Shown here: piece after piece, positions 53,654 to 62,975 of the stretch
Layout of the letters: the number at the start of each line of letters is the position of its first letter
Position numbering within the stretch: the stretch's first letter is position 1
NCBI GenBank assembly: GCA_036136335.1
Contig: JAYZQT010000056.1
Coordinates: forward strand, 1 to 64,000
Direction: 5' to 3'
Length of the DNA stretch: 64,000 bases
Origin: JAYZQT01 sp036136335
GTDB lineage: Bacteria > Pseudomonadota > Alphaproteobacteria > MPNO01 > UBA830
Notes under the pieces: generated by a model
Database searches by the model: none
What the model was told of the DNA's origin: nothing
The model's input: the letters and a program-made list of their open reading frames with translations, nothing else
Program-made: the position numbers and the translations under genes

Positions 53654-55744
53654 ATGGCTCGAAAAACTTTTACCAAATTGAACATTAACCCGGCGATTGC
53701 CAATTGGACGGGAGCACTCGGTCTACCCGATTTTGTGAGTATTGCAGATTGTGATTTTGAGGCAGCCTTCGCAGCAGCGTATCCAGCCCATTTGGCCGAA
53801 ATCCAGGCGATTGCGAATAATCCCCGGTTGCCTACGTTTAAGAACACCATCGTAGCGCTCGAAATGGCTGGTGGGTTGTTGACAAGGACATCGCGCCTGT
53901 TCTGGAACCTGGCAGGTGCGCATACCAATGAAGTGCTGCAGAAACTGGAACGCAAAATTTCCCCCGAAATGTCCGTGCACCACTCTACGATTATGATGAA
54001 CCGTCCATTGTTCAACCGAATTGACGCACTATACCGGAAGCGCGAAAGCCTCGGTTTGGACGCCGAAGCCGATCGGGTTCTTGAACTGAAATGGAAATCC
54101 TTTGTTCAATCAGGCGCGAAACTGGAAAAGGGCGGCCAGCTGCGGCTCGCCGCTATCGACGAACGTCTTTCCATACTCGGGACGCTGTTTTCACAAAACA
54201 TTCTGGCAGACGAGCAGGAATTTACCTTGATTCTCGAGCCCGGTGATGATCTGGCGGGACTCCCCGATTTTTTGGTCCATAGCACTAGTGCGGCTGCCGA
54301 GGAACGGGGCCACAAGGGCAAGTATGTGGTAACGCTGTCCAGATCAATAATTGAGCCATTTCTCACTTTTTCCGCCAGGCGCGATCTTCGCGAGACAGTG
54401 TTCCGGGCGTGGGTCAAACGGGGAGAAGGTACAGGCAAACGCGACAATCGACCGCTGGTCGCGGAAATGGTGCACCTTCGTGCCGAGAAGGCGGCCCTGT
54501 TAGGCTATTCCAGCTTCGCAGATTTAAAGCTCGCAGACACTATGGCAAAAAAACCAGTGAACGCCCGCTTGCTGCTTGAGACTGTGTGGGAAAAGGCGCG
54601 CGTTCGGGCGGAGCGCGAGGCGGGCGAGATTTCGAAAATGATTGTGGTCGAAGGGCATAACCATGATGTTGCTCCGTGGGACTGGCATTACTATTCGGAA
54701 AAGGTCCGCGCAGAGCGATATAATTTCAACGAGGGGGAAATAAAGCCCTACCTGCAGCTGGATAAAATGATTGAGGCTGTCTTTTATGTGGCTGAGATGC
54801 TTTTCGGGATCACTTTTCGCCAGGTTGTCGATTTGGCCACCTATCATCCCGATGTTCGAACTTTTGAAGCTCTGGATGTGAATGGGAAGCGTATTGCTGT
54901 CTTTCTAGCAGATTATTTTGCGCGGCCGTCCAAGTGTTCCGGTGCGTGGATGAGTGAGTTTCAGGAGCAGCATAAACTTACGACCAATCGCGATGGCGTT
55001 GGCCAAGTGCCCATCATCCTCAATGTGATGAACTTTGCAAAGGCTCCGGTCGGCGAACCGGTTTTGATCACCATGGACGATGCAAAAACCCTTTTTCATG
55101 AGTTTGGGCATGCGCTGCACGGTATGCTTTCCGATGTCACATATCCCTCGATCTCGGGCACGGCCGTCAGTCGGGATTTTGTAGAACTGCCATCGCAGCT
55201 TTTTGAACATTGGCTGACAGTGCCGGAGGTGCTAAACCGGTTTGCGGTTCATCATCGGACCGGCAAAACAATACCGCGGGCTCTCCTAGAGAAGATGCAT
55301 GCGGCAGCAAAATTCAACAAGGGCTTTGCTAATGTGGAATTTATTTCTTCCGCGCTCGTTGATATGGCATTTCATTCAATCTCCTCCGAAACATGGGAAA
55401 AGGAAAAGGTTGATCCGATAGTGTTCCAGACTAAAGTTCTGGCTGGCCTATTTATGCCTGACACGATTGTCATGCGGCATGCGACACCCCATTTTGGACA
55501 TGTTTTCTCGGGCGACAGCTACGCAGCCGGTTATTATTCGTATATGTGGTCAGGCTTGCTCGACGCTGATGCGTTCAATGCATTCAAGGAGTCGGGGAAT
55601 GCGTTTGACAGCACTACAGCAGAAAAGCTTAGGAAGTACATTTATTCCTCGGGAGGTTCAATGGATCCGGAAGAGGCATATATTGCATTCCGTGGCAGAC
55701 TTCCGTCTTTGGACCCCTTCCTCGAAAAAGAAGGTTTGTCATAG
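53654..55744 (+). CDS. M3 family metallopeptidase (peptidyl-dipeptidase/oligopeptidase A type)
   Basis: A 696-residue zinc oligopeptidase. The zinc motif is LFHEFGHALHGM (HExxH, first His residue 482). The downstream Glu ligand lies in the ELPSQLFEHW region. Typical M3 marks are the N-terminal coiled helical half and the C-terminal YAAGYYSYMWSGLLDADAFN with its substrate-binding Tyr residues. It removes dipeptides or cuts short peptides in the cytoplasm or periplasm (no signal peptide seen). Full length. It stands apart from the catabolic cluster upstream (188-nt gap) and is convergent with the carbamoyltransferase. Confidence 0.92.
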   Translation: MARKTFTKLNINPAIANWTGALGLPDFVSIADCDFEAAFAAAYPAHLAEIQAIANNPRLPTFKNTIVALEMAGGLLTRTSRLFWNLAGAHTNEVLQKLERKISPEMSVHHSTIMMNRPLFNRIDALYRKRESLGLDAEADRVLELKWKSFVQSGAKLEKGGQLRLAAIDERLSILGTLFSQNILADEQEFTLILEPGDDLAGLPDFLVHSTSAAAEERGHKGKYVVTLSRSIIEPFLTFSARRDLRETVFRAWVKRGEGTGKRDNRPLVAEMVHLRAEKAALLGYSSFADLKLADTMAKKPVNARLLLETVWEKARVRAEREAGEISKMIVVEGHNHDVAPWDWHYYSEKVRAERYNFNEGEIKPYLQLDKMIEAVFYVAEMLFGITFRQVVDLATYHPDVRTFEALDVNGKRIAVFLADYFARPSKCSGAWMSEFQEQHKLTTNRDGVGQVPIILNVMNFAKAPVGEPVLITMDDAKTLFHEFGHALHGMLSDVTYPSISGTAVSRDFVELPSQLFEHWLTVPEVLNRFAVHHRTGKTIPRALLEKMHAAAKFNKGFANVEFISSALVDMAFHSISSETWEKEKVDPIVFQTKVLAGLFMPDTIVMRHATPHFGHVFSGDSYAAGYYSYMWSGLLDADAFNAFKESGNAFDSTTAEKLRKYIYSSGGSMDPEEAYIAFRGRLPSLDPFLEKEGLS

Positions 55745-55866
55745 AGGTTTTTTGTGAATGACTATCGTAATGCCGATCTTCTTTCAGGAGCTGTTCCAGT
55801 CCAGTCAGCCAGCTCCATTTCACGTTTGAGATACATTTGCTGACCCCAAGGCTACACAGCCATAGC

Positions 55867-57579
55867 CTACTGTCGTTCGAATACGCCAAACCGAGAAATC
55901 AAAAAGTCTACCCGATTTGTTCTGAGTGCTGCCAAAGCTTCCGAAGGGGAATTGATAATTGGTTCCTCGTGTGCGTTAAAACTGGTGTTCACCAGAACCG
56001 GGATCCCCGTAACCTCGTAAAATCTCTCTAGAACATCGTGGTAAAGAGGGTTTTGTGAACGTGATATTGTCTGTGGGCGCGCAGTTCCGTCGATATGGAC
56101 GACTGCAGGAATACGTTCCCGCCATTGAGATTTTACATCACAGGTAACTGTCATGAAGCGGCAAGCGTATGCGTTTGACTCATTTATATTAAAGACATCT
56201 TGCGCCGTTTGCTCCAGCACGACGGGTGCAAACGGCATAAACTCCGTCCTCTGGAGGCGATCATTTAATTCAGCGTTAATGTTTTTATCTGATGGGCGGG
56301 CAAGGATGCTTCTCGCCCCCAACGCGCGAGGTCCAAACTCAGTTCGTCCTTCATATATCGCACCAACGGCACCGTCGGCGAGTTTCTGAGCAGCTATATC
56401 GGCTGGGCTCCCGGCAATTTGTTTCAAATCGTCGGATGACGAAAGGGCGGCCTGCAAGTCGCGCGAGTAATCACCACCCCAATATACATTTTGTAAATGG
56501 CGTCGGGATTTCATCCAATTCACGAGCCCGTCTTTTGCCAGTAAATAATGGAGCACATTACCTATCGCTAACCCCTCATCGCCCATTCCCGGAAAGATGA
56601 AAAAATCTTTTACCCCTGTCCGCTCACCTAGAATTCGGTTCAGGCTTACATTTGCAAACACCCCGCCCGCTAGCGCTAGATGTTCTGCACCCGTTTGCTC
56701 AACAAACCGGCAAACGGAATCAGATACATAATCCTCCAGAAGCTTCTGAATTGATGCTGCTACATTGGCTGGCTCTTCGTCTTTTGAAAGGTCTCTTATC
56801 TGGTTCTTCATTGCCTCAAAACTTGCAAAGCGCGAATGAATCACACCGTCATCCGTAACCGTAAAGTGGGAACTTAAAGATTCATACAGCGTCGGTTTAC
56901 CGAAAGCCGCTAATCCCGTTAGTTTTCCCTCGTGTCTGTTGATTTTGTATCCGAGGGATTGTGTTGCATAACCATATGCCAAGCCTAAGCTGTTTATTTC
57001 ACGATCCCTGAGTAACCAGCGGTCATCCCCGTAAAAGGGGGTGATTTGCTTCCCATCAAAAAAACGGACTGAATAGTGGACGTTGTCTCCGCACCCGTCG
57101 GCGGTATAAAGAAGGGCGTTTTCACACTCCGTGTAAAACAACGAGGAAAGCGCATGCGAGAAATGGTGGTTGGCAAAAAATACTGTGACGTCTGAACGCA
57201 GTCCGAGTTCCCTGATTAGTGTTTCACGTTTCACCAGCCTATCGGCTAGGGGTTGTCCGCTTCGTTTCAGTTCCCCCGCTATGTCCTTATGAACATCTGC
57301 CCCCATCCGACGCCTCAGGGCATACACAATGTTTCGTTTTAAGCCAAGATCCAGGTGTTTAGTCGGAAGAAACGCGCGCGAAAATGCCACGGCATCGATT
57401 TCAAGCCGCGAAAGTCCAGCTATTCGCAGTACCTCGTCTATACAGGATTGGTTTAATCCGTTTCCATCCCCTTTTATCCTCGTCAGCCTTTCGAGCTGCA
57501 CGGCTGCTACCAAACTGTAATCATTGAAGATTGAGGCCGCACCGTCGTGAATTCCAAGGTTGAGCCCAAGTATTATCAA
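55867..57579 (-). CDS. NodU/CmcH-type carbamoyltransferase
   Basis: A 570-residue O-carbamoyltransferase. The N-terminal Kae1-like domain shows ILGLNLGIHDGAASIF, then ANHHFSHALSSLFYTE (HHxxHA iron site), then LYTADGCGDNVHYSV. The C-terminal domain shows GPRALGARSILARPSDK, then FMPFAPVVLEQ and PVLVNTSFNAHEEPI. It uses carbamoyl phosphate and ATP to carbamoylate a hydroxyl of a sugar, polyol or secondary metabolite. No NodS, glycosyltransferase or antibiotic genes are next to it. Base composition is AT-richer than its neighbours, suggesting transfer. The 272-nt gap on its upstream side presumably holds its promoter. Confidence 0.88.
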   Translation of the reverse strand: MIILGLNLGIHDGAASIFNDYSLVAAVQLERLTRIKGDGNGLNQSCIDEVLRIAGLSRLEIDAVAFSRAFLPTKHLDLGLKRNIVYALRRRMGADVHKDIAGELKRSGQPLADRLVKRETLIRELGLRSDVTVFFANHHFSHALSSLFYTECENALLYTADGCGDNVHYSVRFFDGKQITPFYGDDRWLLRDREINSLGLAYGYATQSLGYKINRHEGKLTGLAAFGKPTLYESLSSHFTVTDDGVIHSRFASFEAMKNQIRDLSKDEEPANVAASIQKLLEDYVSDSVCRFVEQTGAEHLALAGGVFANVSLNRILGERTGVKDFFIFPGMGDEGLAIGNVLHYLLAKDGLVNWMKSRRHLQNVYWGGDYSRDLQAALSSSDDLKQIAGSPADIAAQKLADGAVGAIYEGRTEFGPRALGARSILARPSDKNINAELNDRLQRTEFMPFAPVVLEQTAQDVFNINESNAYACRFMTVTCDVKSQWRERIPAVVHIDGTARPQTISRSQNPLYHDVLERFYEVTGIPVLVNTSFNAHEEPIINSPSEALAALRTNRVDFLISRFGVFERQ

Positions 57580-57735
57580 TTTGTTATCTCATGTTTGTTG
57601 TGTCTAGAGCCCCACGCCTAGAAATAGTCTCTGCAACGAATTTTCACCAGAGAACAAGACGGCTTGGCTGACCAAGTCGCTGAATTTTGTATAGAACTGT
57701 GGGCTCCGCAGGCCTGCCCAAGCCTACCGTTTCCG

Positions 57736-57757
57736 GCGCACACGTTGGGCGGTGCGC
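57736..57757. other. Small inverted repeat in the gap before the carbamoyltransferase gene
   Basis: GCGCAC (57736-57741) and GTGCGC (57752-57757) form a six-base stem with a ten-base loop. It lies between the stop of the Ldh-family gene and the start of the carbamoyltransferase, both on the minus strand. There is no T-tract directly after it on either strand, so terminator and operator are both unproven. Confidence 0.2.
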
Positions 57758-57851
57758 ATTTTGGGAACGCCTATGGGTAGCAGGGAGGCAATGTCAAACA
57801 GCGATACCTAAATCCATTCGAAATTAAAGCCAAAAACCGCACGAACTTGTA

Positions 57852-58904
57852 TTAAATAAACTTCGGCATTCTGATGCCTACGGATCCGGCTACCGCTTCA
57901 AGCCTTTTCCAAGTGCCCCCGGGCAATGGTATTCCTGAAAGTTGCCGTTTGGCCAGGATAGCGTCGCCCCGTTCTCCCGGGACTAGAACTTCGTCAACAC
58001 CGGCTGCCCGTGGCAAATTTTTTAAAGCGATTGAAAGACGGTCGACCTCCCGGGTGTACTGGCCGACATTACCAAACTTTGCGATATCGATTGCAATAAC
58101 AAGCCCATTTTGCATGTGTTGCCTGCCGTCGGGTGCACCTTCAAGAAATGGTGCAATAAGGGGATTACCTACGATCAGGCTGGTCAGACATTCGAACATT
58201 AAAGATAAACCTCCTCCCTTATGCCCGCCGAGTGCGGTAGGTACAAACGCCTTCATCGCGTCTGTCGTTGGCTCCCCATCCTGGTCAATTGCCCATCCCT
58301 CGCCCAGTGGGCGGCCGGTATCGCGGGCCAGCTGAATTTTACCCATTGATTGGGTGGCTGTTGCCATGTCAAGCATTAAGGGTGAATGCTTTGCCCCCGG
58401 TATTGCGATGGCGATGGGACTGGTTGCCAGACCTGCCGCACGTGTACCCGGATAGGCCATATTGGGTCTCGAGACGTTGATAACTATTCCTGCCATTCCC
58501 TCCGCGACGATTTCCAATGCGAAATAACCGATTGCACCCATATGGGTCGCGCCGCAAATCAGGCATAAACCAATACCGGCTCCACCGGCTTTTTCCATTG
58601 CGATGCTGGTTGCGCGGGCGAGTGCCACCTGTCCGAATGCATGATCTGCATCGAGAACGGCTGCGGCCGGTAAATCCGTTGTGACCCGCATGCGGGGTGC
58701 CGGGTTGTTTGCTCCACTATCGATGCGTGCAAGATAACCCGGAATCCGGAGGACACCGTGTGAGTCCACGCCACGCAGGTTTGCCCACACCAAGCCATCG
58801 GCCACCAGCACGGCATCTGTCTGTGGCAATCCTCTGGCAGTCAATAGGGACACCGCAAAATCAGCAAGTGCCTCTTGCCTAACGAACCTGGTTCCCTGTT
58901 CCAT
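57852..58904 (-). CDS. Ldh family NAD(P)-dependent oxidoreductase (malate/L-sulfolactate dehydrogenase type)
   Basis: A 350-residue member of the type-2 malate/lactate dehydrogenase family, which has its own fold and no Rossmann GxGxxG. Markers: LVWANLRGVDSHGVLRIPGY (catalytic His in GVDSHG), GATHMGAIGYFALEIVAEG (the NSxHxG-like loop), PNMAYPGTRAAGLATSPIA, and FVPTALGGHKGGGLSLMFEC. It oxidises 2-hydroxy acids or reduces ring imines (the family includes sulfolactate, ureidoglycolate and Delta1-piperideine-2-carboxylate enzymes). Divergent from the meta-cleavage-like genes, across 92 nt. Confidence 0.89.
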   Translation of the reverse strand: MEQGTRFVRQEALADFAVSLLTARGLPQTDAVLVADGLVWANLRGVDSHGVLRIPGYLARIDSGANNPAPRMRVTTDLPAAAVLDADHAFGQVALARATSIAMEKAGGAGIGLCLICGATHMGAIGYFALEIVAEGMAGIVINVSRPNMAYPGTRAAGLATSPIAIAIPGAKHSPLMLDMATATQSMGKIQLARDTGRPLGEGWAIDQDGEPTTDAMKAFVPTALGGHKGGGLSLMFECLTSLIVGNPLIAPFLEGAPDGRQHMQNGLVIAIDIAKFGNVGQYTREVDRLSIALKNLPRAAGVDEVLVPGERGDAILAKRQLSGIPLPGGTWKRLEAVAGSVGIRMPKFI

Positions 58905-58996
58905 AACTGATCTAATATCAACGGCGGCTCCGCTGGTCCAGAGTTGTGGTAGACCGCGAGGCCGGCGTATAAATTGTTATAATTTGGAGATACCTT

Positions 58997-59890
58997 ATGG
59001 AGAAACGGGTTGAATTCAGGTCCGGCAAGTCGGGTAACCTAAACATATCGGGTATTGTTCACATGCCCGATGATCTGGACCCCGGTGAAAAGCGGCCAGC
59101 TGTCCTTGTGTTGCACGGGTTCGGAAGTCGTAAAGATGCTGACAACGTTACCGGCCCTACAAACATGTTCATGAACTGGGGTTACATCGTCCTGCGTTTC
59201 GATATGCGAGGTTGCGGGGAAAGCGATGGATTGTTCGGGCATTTACTTTGCCTTGATCAGGTGGAGGATACCCAAGCCGGGGTAACATTCATGCAGTCCT
59301 TGCCGCAAGTAGATCCAAATCGCATTGCTGTTGTAGGTTCCAGTTTTGGGGCGGCTGTCGCTGTCTATACCGCGGGGGTCGACAACCGTATATCAGCCGT
59401 GATCTCTTCCGGCGGCTGGGGAAATGGTGAACGCAAGTTTCGTGGACAGCACCCTGCGCCGGATGAATGGGCTGCCTTCACCAATCTTCTCCAAGAAGGA
59501 AAAAAACATAGAGCCGAAACAGGCGAACCAATGATGGTTGACCGTCACGCAATCGTTCCCATTCCTGAACATTTGCGAAAGAATATGCCTGCGGGTTCGG
59601 TTCAGCAGTTTACCGCTGATACCGCTCAGGGAATGATGGAATTTAACGCTGAGAACGTTATTGGAAACATCGCGCCGCGGCCGGTGTTGCTGCTGCACAG
59701 CTCAATCGATTCGGTGACGCCGACCGAGCAATCGGTGGAAATGTTCAAGCGATCCGGACAACCGACGGATCTGCATCTTACAGCTGATACGGACCATTTC
59801 ATGATGGCAGAGTCTAATACGCGCGTGATTAACATCATAAATGACTGGCTCGCAAAATACTTTCCAGTAAAGGTGGCAGGCGATGCTTGA
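58997..59890 (+). CDS. Alpha/beta hydrolase
   Basis: A 297-residue hydrolase. The oxyanion loop is VLHGFGSRKDADN, the elbow is VVGSSFGAAVAVY (GSSFG), the acid is in LLHSSIDSVTPTEQS and the His in ADTDHFMMAESN. It could cleave the carbon-carbon bond of a ring-fission product or another ester or thioester. It has an eight-base overlap with the flavin-monooxygenase gene at its 3' end, so both belong to one transcript. Confidence 0.84.
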   Translation: MEKRVEFRSGKSGNLNISGIVHMPDDLDPGEKRPAVLVLHGFGSRKDADNVTGPTNMFMNWGYIVLRFDMRGCGESDGLFGHLLCLDQVEDTQAGVTFMQSLPQVDPNRIAVVGSSFGAAVAVYTAGVDNRISAVISSGGWGNGERKFRGQHPAPDEWAAFTNLLQEGKKHRAETGEPMMVDRHAIVPIPEHLRKNMPAGSVQQFTADTAQGMMEFNAENVIGNIAPRPVLLLHSSIDSVTPTEQSVEMFKRSGQPTDLHLTADTDHFMMAESNTRVINIINDWLAKYFPVKVAGDA

Positions 59891-61088
59891 AGGGATTACG
59901 ACTACCCCCGCTAAAGCTGCAGCTGAAGCCACATTAGTCGAGAAAGCGCGGGCTATGGTGCCAGCACTCAAGGAACGGGCTCATCGGGCCGAATCTCATC
60001 GTCGGATTTCAAAACAAACGAACAAGGAATTCCGCGCGGCCGGATTCTATGCCGCGCTTCAGCCCGCACGCTACGGTGGGCTGGAACTTGATTATGGTGC
60101 GCAAACCGCATTTGCCCGGGAACTGGGCCGCGGCTGTGCTTCCAGTGGGTGGGTGGGTGGTATTCTTGCCTGTCACGGGTGGATTGCCGGAATGTTTCCA
60201 GACGAGGCGCAGGCGGAAATTTGGGGTGACAATTCTGATATCGCAATTGCGACTTCTTTCCTGCCGGTAAATGCAAAACTTCTAAGGACCCGGGGTGGGC
60301 TGAACCTCACCGGCCGGTGGCGGTTTTCAAGTGGTGTAGATTATTGTGGATGGGCGATCCTGCTAGTGATGATGCCCCCGGTTGACGAAGATCAGTCACC
60401 TGACCCCGTCTTTGTCCTAGTCAATTTGGCCTCCTGCAAAGTGGAAGACGCATGGAACAGTGCCGGTCTTGCTGCCACTGGAAGTAACGACATTCTGGTT
60501 GATAATGTTAACGTGCCGCGACACCGGCTCATGCGGGTCCTTCAGCTGCGCGGCGAGGAGACCCCCGGCTCAAGGGCCAATAACAGCTACCTATACCGAT
60601 TGCCCCTTTTCGCGGTGTTTCCATTCAACATACTAGGCCCAGCGCTCGGAGCAGCACGCGGTGCTTTGGAGTCTACTATTTTTGAGTTGACCGATCGACA
60701 GTCCGTCACCGGAGCTGACCTTTCACGGTTAGGCACTGTTCATCAGCGAATAGGCAAGGCCACAGCCTTGCTCGATGCTGCGGAAGCGCTAATCGCGCGG
60801 ATCCGTGGCGAGATTGTATCCAAGGGCCGTGGAGGAGAGGATATTTCTATGATTGATCGCGCGCGTTATCGGTTAAGTTTGGGACACATTGCCCAAAACT
60901 GTTGTGATACCGTGGATCTGCTGCTGCCTTTGACAGGCGGTCGAGGGCTGGAAAACACACATCCCATGCAGCGAGCCTGGCGTGATGTTCACGCGATTGC
61001 CCAACATATCGGTCTTGTATGGGATGTCCAGACAGGCGTTTATGGCAATGTGTTGTTGGGTCACGGTAGCCCGGATCCCAAATTATAA
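59883..61088 (+). CDS. Acyl-CoA dehydrogenase-fold flavin monooxygenase (HsaA/HpaB-like group D)
   Basis: A 401-residue flavin-dependent monooxygenase of the acyl-CoA-dehydrogenase fold: AARYGG-type N terminus PARYGGLELDYGAQTAFARE, GRWRFSSGVDYCGWAILLVM, ATGSNDILVDNVNVPRHRLM (substrate- and flavin-binding middle), and the helical C-terminal half with AEALIARIRGEIVSKG. Members hydroxylate phenols with reduced flavin supplied by a separate reductase, as HsaA does in steroid breakdown. The partner reductase is not nearby. It overlaps the hydrolase by eight bases; a VOC dioxygenase lies downstream. Confidence 0.86.
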   Translation: MLEGITTTPAKAAAEATLVEKARAMVPALKERAHRAESHRRISKQTNKEFRAAGFYAALQPARYGGLELDYGAQTAFARELGRGCASSGWVGGILACHGWIAGMFPDEAQAEIWGDNSDIAIATSFLPVNAKLLRTRGGLNLTGRWRFSSGVDYCGWAILLVMMPPVDEDQSPDPVFVLVNLASCKVEDAWNSAGLAATGSNDILVDNVNVPRHRLMRVLQLRGEETPGSRANNSYLYRLPLFAVFPFNILGPALGAARGALESTIFELTDRQSVTGADLSRLGTVHQRIGKATALLDAAEALIARIRGEIVSKGRGGEDISMIDRARYRLSLGHIAQNCCDTVDLLLPLTGGRGLENTHPMQRAWRDVHAIAQHIGLVWDVQTGVYGNVLLGHGSPDPKL

Positions 61089-61090
61089 GG

Positions 61091-61945
61091 CTAACCTACA
61101 ACCCCTATGTTGAACTCACCAACCTGGTCACACGAGAAATTCAGTTCGTCCCCAACCTTGACTTCACTGACGCCTTCGGGCGACCCGGTATAAAGAACGT
61201 CGCCGGGATACAGCGAATAATATTCTGAGGCGTACTCGATCAGTTCCCGCATATTGAGTACCTGATCAGATGTATTGGCATCCTGCTTGATCTCACCATT
61301 GACTGAGCCACGGAATGCTACATTGTCCGGATCGGGAATTTCGTCAGCTGTTACCAGCCAGGGGCCAAGAACAGCATATCCATCACATGATTTTCGCGCA
61401 CTTCGGTCTTCCGGTCCACGGACCGTCATGTCCAGCCCAAGCGTATAGCCCGCAATTACATCCAACGCATCAGCCTGCGAGACCCTGCTGCATTCCTGAC
61501 CGATGACAATGACGAATTCAAATTCGTGATCATTGCGCCGGTCAGGAAAACGGACCGGTATCGCATCGGAAGGACCAATCAGAGCGGTATTGGATTTAAG
61601 AAAGATACCAGCCTCCTTGATCTTGGTCGTCCGCTCTATATGGCGGATCCCGGGATCTATTTGAGCTTCGTCAATATGGGCCTTGTAGTTTACGGGAGCA
61701 GCCATAAGCTTGCCCGGACGCGCTATTGGCGGAAGCAGTTTGACCTCTTCTATTGCAACCGGGTCCGCGCTGTTCGCCATTTCATTGAGGCGACTCCGCC
61801 ATTCCGACAGAACAGCAATAACCGCATCGGATTTTGAAACATAAGGGTGGGCGGCGCGTATTTCTTCCTGCGCCCGAGTAACGTCCCGGACCGTACCGTC
61901 GATCACAACACCAAGTCGGTCGTCATTGTATCGACATATCTTCAT
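61091..61945 (-). CDS. Fumarylacetoacetate hydrolase family protein
   Basis: A 284-residue FAH-domain enzyme, hydrolysing or decarboxylating acylpyruvates. Metal- and substrate-site runs: PGKLMAAPVNYKAHIDEAQ (YxxHxxE), NDHEFEFVIVIGQECSRV (the two Glu metal ligands), and LYTGSPEGVSEVKVGDELN (TGxPxGV). The N-terminal part MKICRYNDDRLGVVIDG is typical. It works downstream of aromatic ring cleavage. It is encoded opposite to the hydrolase/monooxygenase genes, with ends 3 nt apart. Confidence 0.91.
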   Translation of the reverse strand: MKICRYNDDRLGVVIDGTVRDVTRAQEEIRAAHPYVSKSDAVIAVLSEWRSRLNEMANSADPVAIEEVKLLPPIARPGKLMAAPVNYKAHIDEAQIDPGIRHIERTTKIKEAGIFLKSNTALIGPSDAIPVRFPDRRNDHEFEFVIVIGQECSRVSQADALDVIAGYTLGLDMTVRGPEDRSARKSCDGYAVLGPWLVTADEIPDPDNVAFRGSVNGEIKQDANTSDQVLNMRELIEYASEYYSLYPGDVLYTGSPEGVSEVKVGDELNFSCDQVGEFNIGVVG

Positions 61946-62050
61946 GGAAGCCTCCCATTGCGATCGCAGAGTTTATCTTTCCCCTTGTCGCGCAAAATCA
62001 TACAATTAAAAAGACACTTGGAAAGACATTTAAATTTTAGGGGGTAGTGC

Positions 62051-62926
62051 ATGAGTGATCCGATTGTGACAGGCCTGCGCAGTGTGGAAATTGCCGTGCC
62101 CGACCTTACAACGGCAACCCGGTTCTACGAGGAATGCTGGGGATTGGAGGTTGCTGAAAAACACGGAGCAGCTGTTTATTTGCGTGGTACCGGGTATGAA
62201 CATCACGCTCTGGTACTCCATGAGGTTGGGGAGAAGAAGCTGCTTGCGGTAAATCTCGCTGCTCAGGATAAATCCCAGGTTGACGGCCTTTACGAGAAAG
62301 CGAAAAGTCTTGGTGCTTCCCTCGAAGCGCCCAAAGCGCTGAAAGGTCCCGCAGGCGGTTACGGATTCGTATTTCATGATCTTCATGCCCGTGATTACTG
62401 CATTTCAGCCGACCTTAAACGGCATGAGCCGAAACCAAATGCAAGGGACTGTCCCATTAAACTTAGCCACGTGGTTCTTAATTCTCCCAACCGCGAAGCG
62501 CAGAGTGCGCAACTCGTTGATCTGTTGGGATTTAAACTGTCCGACCGCACGGGATACATGGATTTCATACGCTGCAGCCGTGATCACCACGCAATCGCCT
62601 ATACGATGATCAATACGCCCACCCTCAATCACTGTGCCTTCGAGATGCCCAGCCACGATGCGTTAATGCATGGTTCCGGGCGCATGAAACGCTCGGGATT
62701 TCCGGTCGAGTGGGGGGTGGGTCGCCATGGACCAGGCGATAACATTTTTGCATATTTCATTGATCCGAATAACTATGTGATTGAGTATACAGCCGAAGTT
62801 CAGCAGGTGGACGACAGCTATAAAGTGGGGATGCCAGACGATTGGGTTCGACCGGCGGATTTTAATGGTGATGGCTGGGGTTTTGCCGGGCCAGCTTCAG
62901 ATCTTATGCACGCGGCATCTCGATAG
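62051..62926 (+). CDS. VOC family extradiol dioxygenase
   Basis: A 291-residue two-domain vicinal-oxygen-chelate protein. Domain 1 (RSVEIAVPDLTTATRFYEEC) lacks metal ligands. Domain 2 carries the extradiol triad: His in IKLSHVVLNSPN, His in TLNHCAFEMPSHD and Glu in NYVIEYTAEV. The order and spacing fit catechol 2,3-dioxygenase-type enzymes, cutting the ring next to two hydroxyls. Next to the flavin monooxygenase, hydrolase and FAH genes, this makes a complete meta-cleavage logic. A gap of only 49 nt follows before the MmgE/PrpD gene. Confidence 0.89.
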   Translation: MSDPIVTGLRSVEIAVPDLTTATRFYEECWGLEVAEKHGAAVYLRGTGYEHHALVLHEVGEKKLLAVNLAAQDKSQVDGLYEKAKSLGASLEAPKALKGPAGGYGFVFHDLHARDYCISADLKRHEPKPNARDCPIKLSHVVLNSPNREAQSAQLVDLLGFKLSDRTGYMDFIRCSRDHHAIAYTMINTPTLNHCAFEMPSHDALMHGSGRMKRSGFPVEWGVGRHGPGDNIFAYFIDPNNYVIEYTAEVQQVDDSYKVGMPDDWVRPADFNGDGWGFAGPASDLMHAASR

Positions 62927-62975
62927 GGATTATCCGGGCGCGACGAATGTTCGGGCAGGTCAAGGTACCAAGTAA

